Part shown: positions 16,998 to 24,724 of the stretch, one piece after another
How positions within the stretch are numbered: the stretch's first letter is position 1
Layout: every line of letters starts with the position of its first letter
Origin: JACVRM01 sp963755085
GTDB lineage: Bacteria > Actinomycetota > Thermoleophilia > Gaiellales > Gaiellaceae
DNA length: 64,000 bases
Reading direction: 5' to 3'
Assembly (NCBI GenBank): GCA_963755085.1
Contig: CAVWIN010000002.1
Coordinates: forward strand, 62,001 to 126,000
Position numbers and translations under genes: made by a program
The notes under the pieces: generated by a model
Databases searched by the model: none
Told to the model about the DNA's origin: nothing
What the model saw: only the letters and a program-made list of their open reading frames with translations

Positions 16998-17906
16998 ATG
17001 AAACGCAAGGCCTATGGACGCGACACCGGACTGACGCTGCGGCTGCTCTTCACCGGTGGCCTGCTCGGCCTCGTCTACGTCGTCTTCGCCGCCATCCTGA
17101 TCTCGTTCATCGGCGGCAGCTTCATCGTCGGGCTCGTCATCGTTGCCGCGCTCGCCGTCTTCCAGTACTTCTCATCCGCCAAGCTCGCCCTGGTCGCCTC
17201 CGGGGCGAAGATCGTCGAGCGTGACCAGGCGCCCGCGCTGCACGACATGATCGAGCGCCTGTGTGCCATGGCCGACCTGCCGAAGCCAAAGGTGGCGGTC
17301 ATCGACACGCCGGTGCCGAACGCGTTCGCGACGGGCCGCAACCCGCATCACGCCGCCGTCGCCGTCACCACCGGCCTCTGGGAGACGCTGGAGCCGCAGG
17401 AGATCGAGGGCGTGCTCGCGCACGAGCTGTCCCACATCGGCAACCGCGACGTGCTGATCATGACGCTGGCCAGCTTCTTCGCGCTGCTCGCCGGCCTGAT
17501 CACCCGCTTCGCCGTCTACGCCGGGCTCTGGGGCGGCGGTCGCCGCGACAACAACGGCCCGCCGGTTTGGCTGATCGTCCTGCTCGTCTCGGCGATCACC
17601 TACGCGCTCAGCTACATCCTCATCCGCGCCATCTCCCGCTACCGCGAGTACGCGGCCGACCGGGGCTCGGCGCTGATCACGGGTGCCCCCGAGCACCTGA
17701 TGAGCGCCCTCCAGAAGATCTCCAGCAACATCGCGCGGATCCCCGAGCGCGACCTGCGCGAGGTGGCGTCGATGAACGCCTTCTTCATCATCCCGGCCGG
17801 GCTCAAGAAGGGCGCCGGCGAGCTGTTCGCCACGCACCCGCCGCTGGAGAAGCGCCTCGCGGCGCTGGCCGAGATCGCGCGGGAGATGGGCCGCCCGGTC
17901 AACTAG
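16998..17906 (+). CDS. htpX: M48-family zinc metalloprotease HtpX
   Basis: Membrane protease that degrades damaged membrane proteins during envelope stress. Two N-terminal hydrophobic segments are followed by the zinc motif LAHELSHIGNRDV (HExxH-type, reading HELSH) and later the third ligand region SRYREYAADRGSALITG. A second pair of membrane segments lies between them. The 302-residue length is typical. AGGAG precedes the ATG. The gene is followed at three bases by pspAB and faces pspAA-pspA, forming an envelope-stress block. Confidence 0.94.
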   Translation: MKRKAYGRDTGLTLRLLFTGGLLGLVYVVFAAILISFIGGSFIVGLVIVAALAVFQYFSSAKLALVASGAKIVERDQAPALHDMIERLCAMADLPKPKVAVIDTPVPNAFATGRNPHHAAVAVTTGLWETLEPQEIEGVLAHELSHIGNRDVLIMTLASFFALLAGLITRFAVYAGLWGGGRRDNNGPPVWLIVLLVSAITYALSYILIRAISRYREYAADRGSALITGAPEHLMSALQKISSNIARIPERDLREVASMNAFFIIPAGLKKGAGELFATHPPLEKRLAALAEIAREMGRPVN

Positions 17907-17909
17907 TAG

Positions 17910-18479
17910 GTGGGGCTCCGGGACGTTCTCTTCGGCCGGAAGAAGCTGAAGCCGGCCCAGTCGGACCGCATCTTCGCTCTCTCGACCGCGGCGGTCACGC
18001 TCGACACCGAGCTCGGCCTGCAGCCCGCAGGCGTGGCCGCTGTGGTCTTCAAGCCGCTGTCCGCCGGCGAGTTCGTGCGGGCCGAGAACGACATGCAGGA
18101 GCTGCTCGAGGTCGCGGCACGCGACTCGCAGTCGAAGGTCGACCGCAAGACCGACGACCTCGGCTACGAGTGGATCATCGTCCGCGACGACGAGCTCGAG
18201 GATCTCGTCACGACCGTGCACCTGATCGACTCGCAGCTGAAGGAGGGCGGGTTCGACGAGCAGTTGCTCGCCGCCGTCTTCCGCTTCAAGGGGTACGAGC
18301 ACCCCGTCTACTGGATCTACGGGTACAAGCGCGGGGCGTTCTGGCCGTTCGTGCCGACCGGGACGGAGAAGGAGCGCGACAACGCCAAGGAGCTCGAGCT
18401 CAAGGCGCAGCTCGAGAAGGAGCTCCCGATCGAGCCCGAGATCGCCCGCTGGTTCGGGCTGTTCGACTCGCCGGTCTAG
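17910..18479 (+). CDS. pspAB: PspA-associated protein PspAB
   Basis: A soluble protein of 189 residues starting VGLRDVLFGRKKLKPAQSD, with VVFKPLSAGEFVRAENDMQE and WIIVRDDELEDLVTTVHLID, the pattern of PspAB proteins found beside HtpX and PspA in actinobacteria. It starts with GTG just after the htpX stop, so the two form an operon. Its stop shares a CTAG with the stop of the convergent pspAA. Its biochemical role is not established; context says membrane-stress response. Confidence 0.88.
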   Translation: MGLRDVLFGRKKLKPAQSDRIFALSTAAVTLDTELGLQPAGVAAVVFKPLSAGEFVRAENDMQELLEVAARDSQSKVDRKTDDLGYEWIIVRDDELEDLVTTVHLIDSQLKEGGFDEQLLAAVFRFKGYEHPVYWIYGYKRGAFWPFVPTGTEKERDNAKELELKAQLEKELPIEPEIARWFGLFDSPV

Positions 18480-18775
18480 CCTGACGCGACCGGCAGGTCC
18501 GGGATCAGGCCTTCCTCCGTGAACAGCTCGCGCGCCTCGTCGAGCGTCAGGTCGGTCGGCGGGATGACGAGGTCGGACGCGCCGAGGTAGTCGTCCGGAA
18601 GGCGTGTGCCCTCGGCCTCGACGAGCTGCGCCATCTGCGTGAGCAGGGCGCGCAGCCCCTCCTCGTCGTTCCGCTCCAGCGCGGCCGCCGCCTGGTCGTC
18701 CAGCTGGTTGAGGCGGCCGTGCAGCTCGTCGGAGATCTCGAACTGGCCCTCGCCGCCCATGATCCGGGCGATCAC
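18476..18775 (-). CDS. pspAA: PspA-associated protein PspAA
   Basis: A 99-residue acidic protein starting MIARIMGGEGQFEISDELHG and ending in a helical region with LTLDEARELFTEEGLIPDLP, matching the PspAA family. Its ATG overlaps the pspA stop (ATGA), so it is translated with PspA. It probably modulates PspA assembly on the membrane. Confidence 0.88.
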   Translation of the reverse strand: MIARIMGGEGQFEISDELHGRLNQLDDQAAAALERNDEEGLRALLTQMAQLVEAEGTRLPDDYLGASDLVIPPTDLTLDEARELFTEEGLIPDLPVASG

Positions 18776-19548
18776 TGCCCGGCCTCCTTCGGGGCGTCCG
18801 CCGGCGCGGCGTCGGAGCCGCTCGGCAGCGCGGCGGCCTCGGAGCCACCGCCGAGCTCGGACTTCATCTGCGCGAGCTCCGATTCGACCTGCGATTGCGA
18901 TGCCACCTGCGCCAGCTCGCGGTCGAGCTGCGACTGGCCGGGCGACGTGAAGTCGTCGAGCGTGCCGGAGGAGATGAGCTCGTCCATCGCGCCCGCGCGC
19001 GCCTGCATCTGCTCGGTCTTGTCCTGAGCGCGCTGGATCGCAAGCCCGGTGTCGGCCATCTGCTCGCCGATGCCGGTCGCGGCCTCGCCGATCCGCACCT
19101 GCGCCTCGGCGGCCGAGTACTGCGCCTTGATGACCTCCTTCTGCGACCGGAAGGCCTCGATCTTGGCGGACAGCTGCTTCTCGCTCGCGACGAGTTTCTC
19201 CTGCTGCTGCTCGAGCTGGGCGATCTGCCCGTCGAGCCCCTGCAGCTGCTGCTGCACGGCGCTCTTGCGCTCGAGCGCCTGGCGCGCGAGGTCCTCGCGG
19301 CCGGCGGCGAGTGCCTGACGGGCCTGGCCGTCCAGCTTGACCATGCTGTCCTGGAGCTGCGTCTCCTGGAGCTGGAGGCGCTTCTTGGCGGTGACCACGT
19401 CGGCGATCCCGCGCTTCACGTTCTGAAGCAGCTCGAGCTGCTTCTCGTACGAGTAATCCAGCGTCTCGCCGGGATCCTCGGCCCGGTCGAGCAGCTTCGA
19501 GAACTTCGCCTTGATGACCAGTCCTGCCCGGGACATCAACCCCGCCAT
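18772..19548 (-). CDS. pspA: Phage shock protein A (PspA/IM30 family)
   Basis: A peripheral membrane protein that assembles on damaged cytoplasmic membranes (ESCRT-III-like). The N-terminal amphipathic helix (MSRAGLVIKAKFSKLLDRAE) leads into a long coiled coil rich in Gln/Leu (residues about 30-190), and an acidic, Pro/Ala-rich tail. The ATG has AGGGAGG upstream; an earlier in-frame start would add residues that do not match the family. It is followed by overlapping pspAA. Confidence 0.93.
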   Translation of the reverse strand: MAGLMSRAGLVIKAKFSKLLDRAEDPGETLDYSYEKQLELLQNVKRGIADVVTAKKRLQLQETQLQDSMVKLDGQARQALAAGREDLARQALERKSAVQQQLQGLDGQIAQLEQQQEKLVASEKQLSAKIEAFRSQKEVIKAQYSAAEAQVRIGEAATGIGEQMADTGLAIQRAQDKTEQMQARAGAMDELISSGTLDDFTSPGQSQLDRELAQVASQSQVESELAQMKSELGGGSEAAALPSGSDAAPADAPKEAGQ

Positions 19549-19597
19549 GCAGCCTCCCTTAAGAAGTCGATCGCTCGGTGGGTAGCGTACTCGCGCG

Positions 19598-20272
19598 TTG
19601 CTGATCGAACGGAGCATGCACCCGCGCTACCTCTCGAACGCCTACGTCGTGGCCGAAACCGAGGGCGGCGACGCGCTGTTTGTCGACTCCGGCGCGCCCA
19701 TCGAGCCGCTGCTCGCCGCGGTCGAGCGCTGGGGCGTCACGCCGCGGCACGTCCTGCGCACACACGGCCACGGCGACCACGTCGAGCACGAGGACGAGCT
19801 GGTGCGGCGCTTCGGCATCGACGTCGTCACCGGCCCGGTCGAAGTGGGCGGCCTGCGCGTCGACGCGCGCGCGACGCCGGGTCACGCGGACGACCACCTC
19901 GTCTTCATGGTCAACGGCGAGTTGCTCTTCTCGGGCGACCTGCTCTTCAAGGACGCCGTCGGCGGCGGTGACGCGGCGACCGTTCGCCGGTCGGTCATGG
20001 ACGTGATGACCCTGCCGCCGGAAACCCGCGTGCTCCCAGGTCACACCGACGAGACGACGATCGGACGCGAGGCCGACCACAACCCGTTCGTGCTCGTCTG
20101 GAGCGGGAAGGCGGAGCCGCTGAACGAGCCGTGCCAGGTCATGGGCGAGCCGGCGACCCTGCTCGTCTGGTCGCCCGACTACGACGGCAAGGGCAAGGCG
20201 CTCGTCCGGCTCGAGGGTGGGGTCGAGCGCATCGTCGGCGGATCGCGCGTGGAGCGCGGTCAAGCAACGTGA
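19598..20272 (+). CDS. Metallo-beta-lactamase-fold hydrolase
   Basis: A cytoplasmic two-zinc hydrolase. It shows the metal-binding THGHGDHVEH (HxHxDH type), ATPGHADDH, FSGDLLFKDAVGG and VLPGHTDET, as in glyoxalase II-like enzymes that cleave thioesters. The substrate is unknown. The TTG at 19598 is the longest start; ATG six codons later (MHPRYLSNAYVV) is also plausible and closer to the family start. Its stop overlaps the GTG of the next gene. It is divergent from pspA. Confidence 0.86.
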   Translation: MLIERSMHPRYLSNAYVVAETEGGDALFVDSGAPIEPLLAAVERWGVTPRHVLRTHGHGDHVEHEDELVRRFGIDVVTGPVEVGGLRVDARATPGHADDHLVFMVNGELLFSGDLLFKDAVGGGDAATVRRSVMDVMTLPPETRVLPGHTDETTIGREADHNPFVLVWSGKAEPLNEPCQVMGEPATLLVWSPDYDGKGKALVRLEGGVERIVGGSRVERGQAT

Positions 20273-20874
20273 TTGGCCCCCTCGCCGCCGCGGCGTTTCG
20301 CGCTCGCCGCGCCGTCCCGAACCCCGCCGTCGTCGCGAAGTCGTTCGCGGCGGCGCTCACGGACCCGTTCGGCGGCGGCAGCCTGTACTGGCGCGCGCCC
20401 GAGTGGACGACGTTCCGGCCCGCGCCGAAGGGCGGCGCGACGCCGTTCGTCCAGCGGCGCAGCGTGCAGTACTTCGGGCCGCCGGCGACCAGCGTCCTTG
20501 GCGACGTGTATGCCGCGCTGCCGGATGCGTTCTCGGAGGGGGCCGCGCTCGGCCCGCACTGGCCCCGAGGCGTCGAACCCGAGCTACTCGTCGCTCTTCG
20601 CCGCCGTCTACCGGCGCGGCTGGGAGCGCATCGACGTGACCGAGCGGCCGGCGGGCGCGAAGGGCTGGCTCGGCGACCCCTTCGGGTTCGAGTGCGGGGC
20701 GGAGACGACCTCGACGTCGACGTGAACGCCGCGAAGGCGACGTTCGGCCAGGGCGGCGAGATCATCCCGCACCTGTTCTGGCGCTCCGGCCGTGTCCTGG
20801 ACACGGTCAGCGGCCCGTTCCCCGCGGCGACCCTCGCCGCGATTGCCCGTTCCCTTAAGCCCGTAGGAGGTTGA
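20269..20874 (+). CDS. Hypothetical protein (frameshifted)
   Basis: Starts GTG overlapping the MBL stop and reads IGPLAAAAFRARRAVPNPAV, TDPFGGGSLYWRAPEWTTFR and LGDVYAALPDAFSEGAALGP. It passes through two compensating breaks near 20575 and 20720, with the middle part SLFAAVYRRGWERIDVTERP in another frame, and ends LFWRSGRVLDTVSGPFP and LAAIARSLKPVGG. About 200 residues, soluble, with no motif I can name. It lies in one operon with the MBL hydrolase and the O-methyltransferase. Confidence 0.5.
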   Translation: MIGPLAAAAFRARRAVPNPAVVAKSFAAALTDPFGGGSLYWRAPEWTTFRPAPKGGATPFVQRRSVQYFGPPATSVLGDVYAALPDAFSEGAALGPHWPRGVEPELLVALRRRLPARLGAHRRDRAAGGREGLARRPLRVRVRGGDDLDVDVNAAKATFGQGGEIIPHLFWRSGRVLDTVSGPFPAATLAAIARSLKPVGG

Positions 20875-20877
20875 GAA

Positions 20878-21519
20878 ATGGCGTTCGTAGTCCCGGAGGA
20901 GATCGAGCGGTACGCGGAAGAGCACACGACGCCGGGGAGCCCGCTGCTCGCCGAGTTGTGGGCCGAGACCCACGAGACGCTTGCGGCGCCGCAGATGCTG
21001 ACCGGCCCGATCGAGGGTCGTTTCCTGGAGATGCTCGTTTTCGCGTCGGGTGCGCGGCGGATCCTCGAGCTCGGCACGTTCTCGGGCTACTCGTCGATCT
21101 CGATGGCGGCCGCGCTCTCGCCGGGCGGGCACATCGACACGTGCGAGATCGACGAGACCCACGCTGCTGTCGCGCGCCGCTACATCGAGCGGGCCGGCCT
21201 TTCCGACCTGATAACCGTGAACATGGGCCCGGGGCTGGAGACGATCGAGCGGCTCGGCGGCGAGTGGGACCTCGTCTTCATCGACGCCGACAAGCCGAAC
21301 TACGTGAACTACTACGAGGCGGTGGTGCCGCGGCTCACGGAGCGCGGGATCATCGTCGCCGACAACACGCTCTGGAGCGGCAAGGTGCTCGACGGGTCGG
21401 ACGACTCCGAGGGCACCGTTGCGATCCGCGAGTTCAACGACCGGGTGCGAAACGACGACCGCGTCGTCGGCGTGCAGCTGACGATCCGCGACGGCGTGAC
21501 GCTCATCCGGCGCGCGTGA
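20878..21519 (+). CDS. Class I SAM-dependent O-methyltransferase (caffeoyl-CoA/catechol type)
   Basis: Transfers a methyl group from S-adenosylmethionine to a hydroxyl on a small aromatic or other acceptor. The SAM site reads RRILELGTFSGYSSISMA, followed by the acidic GHIDTCEIDE, and the metal/substrate motif DLVFIDADKPNYVNYYE, then IIVADNTLWSGKVLD. At 213 residues it is a complete family member. A good GGAGG lies upstream. The 3' end overlaps the convergent winged-helix gene by 17 bases. Confidence 0.92.
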   Translation: MAFVVPEEIERYAEEHTTPGSPLLAELWAETHETLAAPQMLTGPIEGRFLEMLVFASGARRILELGTFSGYSSISMAAALSPGGHIDTCEIDETHAAVARRYIERAGLSDLITVNMGPGLETIERLGGEWDLVFIDADKPNYVNYYEAVVPRLTERGIIVADNTLWSGKVLDGSDDSEGTVAIREFNDRVRNDDRVVGVQLTIRDGVTLIRRA

Positions 21520-22588
21520 ACTTCACCGCAGGCGTCAGCGCCGGCTCGTAGAACGCTGCGAGCCCCATCCCTTCGGTGCGCAGCTCCTCGGCGGCGGCGC
21601 GGGGGAGGCGCTCGAACGGCTCGACGACGAGGGTCGCCTTGCGGGTGCTCGGCTCGACCCGCCACGTGCCGGCGACGGTCCCGTCGATGAGAAACGTCGA
21701 GACCGACTGCGGGTTGCGGACGTGGAAGATCCGCTCCCGGTGTTGCTCCTCGAGGATCTGGGTGCGGCGCGCGTGGGCGAGGAGCGTCGCGTCCCAGGTG
21801 GGGAGGAAGCGGGCGGGCACGGGCACGTCGCCGGGGAGCGGGGCGCGGGGGAGGTCGACGAGCGGCCTGCCGGCCTCGTCGCGGAACGCACGCAGCGCGA
21901 GCCGCTCGGCCGTCTCACGCATGCGCGCAGGCGGGACGCCGGCCCAGCTCGCGGCGTCGGCGGGGCGCGCCGGGCCGAACGCGGCGAGGTAGCGCCGGAG
22001 CAGGCGCTCGATGCCCTCTTCCTCGGTCGGCCTCTCGGGCCGGATCCAGTCGGCGGCGAGCCGGAACAGGTCGGCGCGGCGCCGCTCCCAGGTACCGGAC
22101 GGCGGCTCGCGGATCAGCTCGACCCAGGCGCCCGCCCACACGCTCTGCCCGTGCGCGTCGAGGATCTGCTGAAGCTCGTCGCGGCGGACGGTTCGGCCTG
22201 CGAGCGCGGCACGGAGACCCTCGCGTGCGCGCGCGAGGTCCTCGCTGGTCTGCCCGCGCCCCCAGGTGCGCAGCCAGTGCGCCTCGCGCGACGGCCCGAC
22301 GCCGGCCGAGAACAGCCAGTAGTCGCGTGGTGAGACGAGGTGGATGGTCGAGCGCATGAGCGTCCCCTGGACGGCGCGCTTCCGCTCGAGCGCGCGAGTG
22401 AGGGCGTTGCGTGCGAACCCGTCGAGGTTCGTCCAGAGCCGGACGTACGACGACGGCGCGTACTGGGCCTGGATGCCGCCGATGCGCTCGAGCGCGCGGC
22501 CGATCGGCAAGCGGCCGCGCTCGAGCAGCAGCTGGCGCGCGAGGAGCGCGCGGTTGAGTTCGCGCTGGGTGAGCATCCGCTCCTTCAT
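21503..22588 (-). CDS. Winged-helix DNA-binding protein (HTH_42/AlkZ-like)
   Basis: A 361-residue protein of the family that includes DNA glycosylases AlkZ/YcaQ, which remove alkylated bases or unhook crosslinks. Diagnostic stretches are LLARQLLLERGRLPIGRALE, GGIQAQYAPSSYVRLW (the IQAQ motif), GTLMRSTIHLVSPRDYW, LPTWDATLLAHARRTQI and VSTFLIDGTVAGTW. Glycosylase activity is inferred from family, not proven. It is transcribed away from tRNA-Ala and converges on the O-methyltransferase gene. Confidence 0.85.
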   Translation of the reverse strand: MKERMLTQRELNRALLARQLLLERGRLPIGRALERIGGIQAQYAPSSYVRLWTNLDGFARNALTRALERKRAVQGTLMRSTIHLVSPRDYWLFSAGVGPSREAHWLRTWGRGQTSEDLARAREGLRAALAGRTVRRDELQQILDAHGQSVWAGAWVELIREPPSGTWERRRADLFRLAADWIRPERPTEEEGIERLLRRYLAAFGPARPADAASWAGVPPARMRETAERLALRAFRDEAGRPLVDLPRAPLPGDVPVPARFLPTWDATLLAHARRTQILEEQHRERIFHVRNPQSVSTFLIDGTVAGTWRVEPSTRKATLVVEPFERLPRAAAEELRTEGMGLAAFYEPALTPAVKFTRAG

Positions 22589-22644
22589 GGGCGCAGGAAA
22601 GCGGAAGGAAGGCGTCGCCGCATGCGGCTACAATGCGGCCTCGC

Positions 22645-22717
22645 GGGGCTATAGCTCAGCTGGGAGAGCGCCTGGATCGCACCCAGGAGGTCGTCGGTTC
22701 GAGTCCGACTAGCTCCA
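22645..22717 (+). tRNA. tRNA-Ala (anticodon CGC), intact; anchor of the downstream repeat array
   Basis: GGGGCTA/TAGCTCC acceptor, D-arm AGCTCAGCTGGGAGAGC, anticodon arm CCTGG-ATCGCAC-CCAGG (anticodon CGC), T-arm GTCGG-TTCGAGT-CCGAC, discriminator A, and no encoded CCA. A TACAAT box lies 11 bases upstream of the 5' end. The 42 bases from the anticodon loop (22676) to the 3' end recur six more times downstream, plus a 15-base remnant, so this is the attachment gene for the accessory array. Confidence 0.95.
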
Positions 22718-22743
22718 TTCGCTCGATGTCGAAATAACAACGA

Positions 22744-22765
22744 AAGTGCCTGCAAGCGGGCGCTT
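22744..22765 (+). terminator. Terminator-like hairpin after tRNA-Ala
   Basis: AAGTGCCTG and CGGGCGCTT pair over nine positions (two G-T wobbles) around CAAG, 26 bases after the tRNA. Similar hairpins follow several repeat copies downstream, with different bases but the same position, so tRNA half plus terminator seems to be the repeated unit. Confidence 0.55.
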
Positions 22766-22907
22766 CGTGCTATTCCGATCGCTCGCGAGCAAAGCGGACA
22801 GCACTCAAACCCATCCGGGCTCGCCCTGACGGACCGACCCGCCGACTCTTACAGACACCTGAGCCGGGGCCGGCCGGTCAGAGGATCCCCGCCAATCCCT
22901 CGGCGCA

Positions 22908-24197
22908 TCAGGTCGCCTCTGACGCGGCCTGCAACGGCGGGGATTCCGTCGGCAAGAGGGGGTCGGGTATACGGTTTCCGAGTCGAAGGAAGCCGGCTCC
23001 CGTCAGTGCCAGCGCCACGGCGCCGCCCCACCAGATGGTGTCGGGCGACGTTGCGAGCAGCACGCCGCCGACCGCGGGGCCGAGAGCCACGCCGGCCATG
23101 AAGCTGAGCTGGTAGAGCGACATGTAGCGGCCGAGCAGATGCGGCGGCGCGATTTCCGCGACTAGCGGGCCGAGCACGATGAATTGGCCACACTCAGCGA
23201 CCGCGATCACGATCGCGACGCCGGCCAAGACGGTGGTAGCGGCGAGCGTCGAGTGCGTGAGCGTTGCGAGCAGGACCGCGAGCAGGCCGACTGCGAATAT
23301 GGCGCTGGTGGCGAACAAAGCGTGAGTGCGGCGCATCCGCGCCACCACCCGTGTCGCCGGTACCTGCGCTACGACGATGAAGAAGGTGTTGATGAAGACG
23401 ACGACACCGATCCCAACGGGCCCGACAGGTGTATGCGCCTCCGCAAACGGCGGGAGGATGTTGGAGAAGAACGCGCCGCCGATCAGCACGAGCGCGAGGT
23501 TGCCCGCGATCAAGGCGAGCAAGAGCCGATCCCGAGCAACAGCTCGGAAACCCTGTGCGCCCTCGCTCGCCGACGGAGCGTCCGAGAGGCCAGGATCCGG
23601 GATCCAGACGAGCACAACCAGCGCGAAGACGACGAACGTGACTGCGTCGAAGAGGTAGAGGCCCTGGAACGCCTGGAGGTGATGATGGGTGGCCGCGACG
23701 ATGAAGCCCGCAACCGTCGCGCCGAGGCCGAGACCGAAGTTGCCTGCGACTCGTCGGAGCGCGGTCGATGCGGCGCGCTGCTCCGCCGGGACCAGGGTCA
23801 AGGTCAGGACTTGGCCGGCGGTTCCCACGAATCCGAAGCCGGCACCGCCGACGGCCGAGCAGACGAAGCCTTGCCAAGGACGGTCGACAAACGCCAAGCC
23901 CCCGTAGCCGAGTGCGTTCACAACATTGCCCGCGATCAGGATCCGTTTCGGACTGAAACGATCGAGGAGCGCACCCGAAGGGAGCGTTACCACTGCGGCC
24001 GTGCCCATGACCGTCGCCAGCACCAGCCCCGCGGTCGCCGTCGAGAAGCCGCGGACCAGGTGGAGGTAGATGATCTCGAAGGGAAGGATCAGTCCGGTGC
24101 CGAAGTAGTTGAGCGCGTTCCCGCCCTGAAGAACGAGGACAGGCCTCGGTAGGCCCGTACGCCAAACGGCGAACACACGTGCGAGCGCGCTGCTCAC
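22908..24197 (-). CDS. MFS transporter
   Basis: A 12-segment major-facilitator exporter of about 429 residues. Segments include NALNYFGTGLILPFEIIYLH, the motif-A-like loop LPSGALLDRFSPKRILIAGN, GYGGLAFVDRPWQGFVCSAV and LFDAVTFVVFALVVLVWIPD. The closest class is drug or metabolite efflux (MDR-like). The GTG at 24197 overlaps the stop of a 35-residue membrane protein gene (GTGA), so expression is coupled to it. It lies in the first cassette interval, transcribed toward the tRNA. Confidence 0.85.
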   Translation of the reverse strand: MSSALARVFAVWRTGLPRPVLVLQGGNALNYFGTGLILPFEIIYLHLVRGFSTATAGLVLATVMGTAAVVTLPSGALLDRFSPKRILIAGNVVNALGYGGLAFVDRPWQGFVCSAVGGAGFGFVGTAGQVLTLTLVPAEQRAASTALRRVAGNFGLGLGATVAGFIVAATHHHLQAFQGLYLFDAVTFVVFALVVLVWIPDPGLSDAPSASEGAQGFRAVARDRLLLALIAGNLALVLIGGAFFSNILPPFAEAHTPVGPVGIGVVVFINTFFIVVAQVPATRVVARMRRTHALFATSAIFAVGLLAVLLATLTHSTLAATTVLAGVAIVIAVAECGQFIVLGPLVAEIAPPHLLGRYMSLYQLSFMAGVALGPAVGGVLLATSPDTIWWGGAVALALTGAGFLRLGNRIPDPLLPTESPPLQAASEAT

Positions 24198-24301
24198 TTT
24201 GCGACGAGTTTCTGCCTGATTCCTGAGCGGTCGGTCATCGCAACGAGACCCAGGAACGAGGCCAGCGCCGCGGCCACCAACACCCAACGTTGCTTCTGCA
24301 T
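24194..24301 (-). CDS. 35-residue single-pass membrane protein coupled to the MFS gene
   Basis: MQKQRWVLVAAALASFLGLV followed by a short basic tail ending RQKLVAK. A strong GGAGGTGAG lies five bases before the ATG, better than any signal in front of the MFS gene. The stop overlaps the MFS GTG start, so it may act as a leader for translation of the transporter or as a small partner subunit in the membrane. It is too short for family assignment. Confidence 0.55.
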   Translation of the reverse strand: MQKQRWVLVAAALASFLGLVAMTDRSGIRQKLVAK

Positions 24302-24362
24302 CAGCTCACCTCCGATTCGCGGGGGACCGGTTGTGGTGAAGCGTTCCATGGTGTCCCCGGAC

Positions 24363-24575
24363 CTAGGCCTGGGCGGAGCCCACGCTCCGCCCCAGGGTCT
24401 CGAGCAGCCAGAGGTCAGACGGGAGGCCGGCGCGGCGGGCCGCCGCGTCGATGCCGTCCTTGAGCTCGGCGGGCACGCGGACGTGCACGTCAGCAGTGGG
24501 CTGCCGGTGCGACGGGCCGCGCTCCGGCTCGTCCATCGCGACGTGCCCGAACGGTGTTGGAATGAACGTAGGCAA
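24363..24575 (-). CDS. Ribbon-helix-helix-like small protein
   Basis: 70 residues, TTG start behind GAGAGGAGG. The C-terminal 45 residues (TADVHVRVPAELKDGIDAAA...GLPSDLWLLETLGRSV) have the beta-helix-helix layout of CopG/Arc DNA-binding proteins: an alternating strand, then two helices. It is divergent from the ECF sigma gene, with a perfect palindrome between them that could be its operator. Confidence 0.55.
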   Translation of the reverse strand: MPTFIPTPFGHVAMDEPERGPSHRQPTADVHVRVPAELKDGIDAAARRAGLPSDLWLLETLGRSVGSAQA

Positions 24576-24677
24576 GCGATCCTCCTCTCAGCTCTCCGCG
24601 AAGCCGGTCAGGCGGTTGCGGGAGCGGCGGGCTGGGTGCGTGACTTGTGTGGACGTCAAAGACACCGCGATGCCGCG

Positions 24678-24698
24678 AAACGGACCGCCGGTCCGTTT
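24678..24698. promoter_or_regulatory. Perfect palindrome between the RHH-like and sigma-factor genes
   Basis: AAACGGACC-GCC-GGTCCGTTT, a 9-bp perfect inverted repeat with a 3-base centre, 26 bases before the sigma-factor ATG and about 100 bases from the divergent TTG start. Size and symmetry suit a dimeric repressor such as a TetR or ribbon-helix-helix protein. A half-site-like GACGGACC follows just downstream. Confidence 0.55.
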
Positions 24699-24724
24699 CC
24701 GACGGACCTGGTGTCATTGACGCG

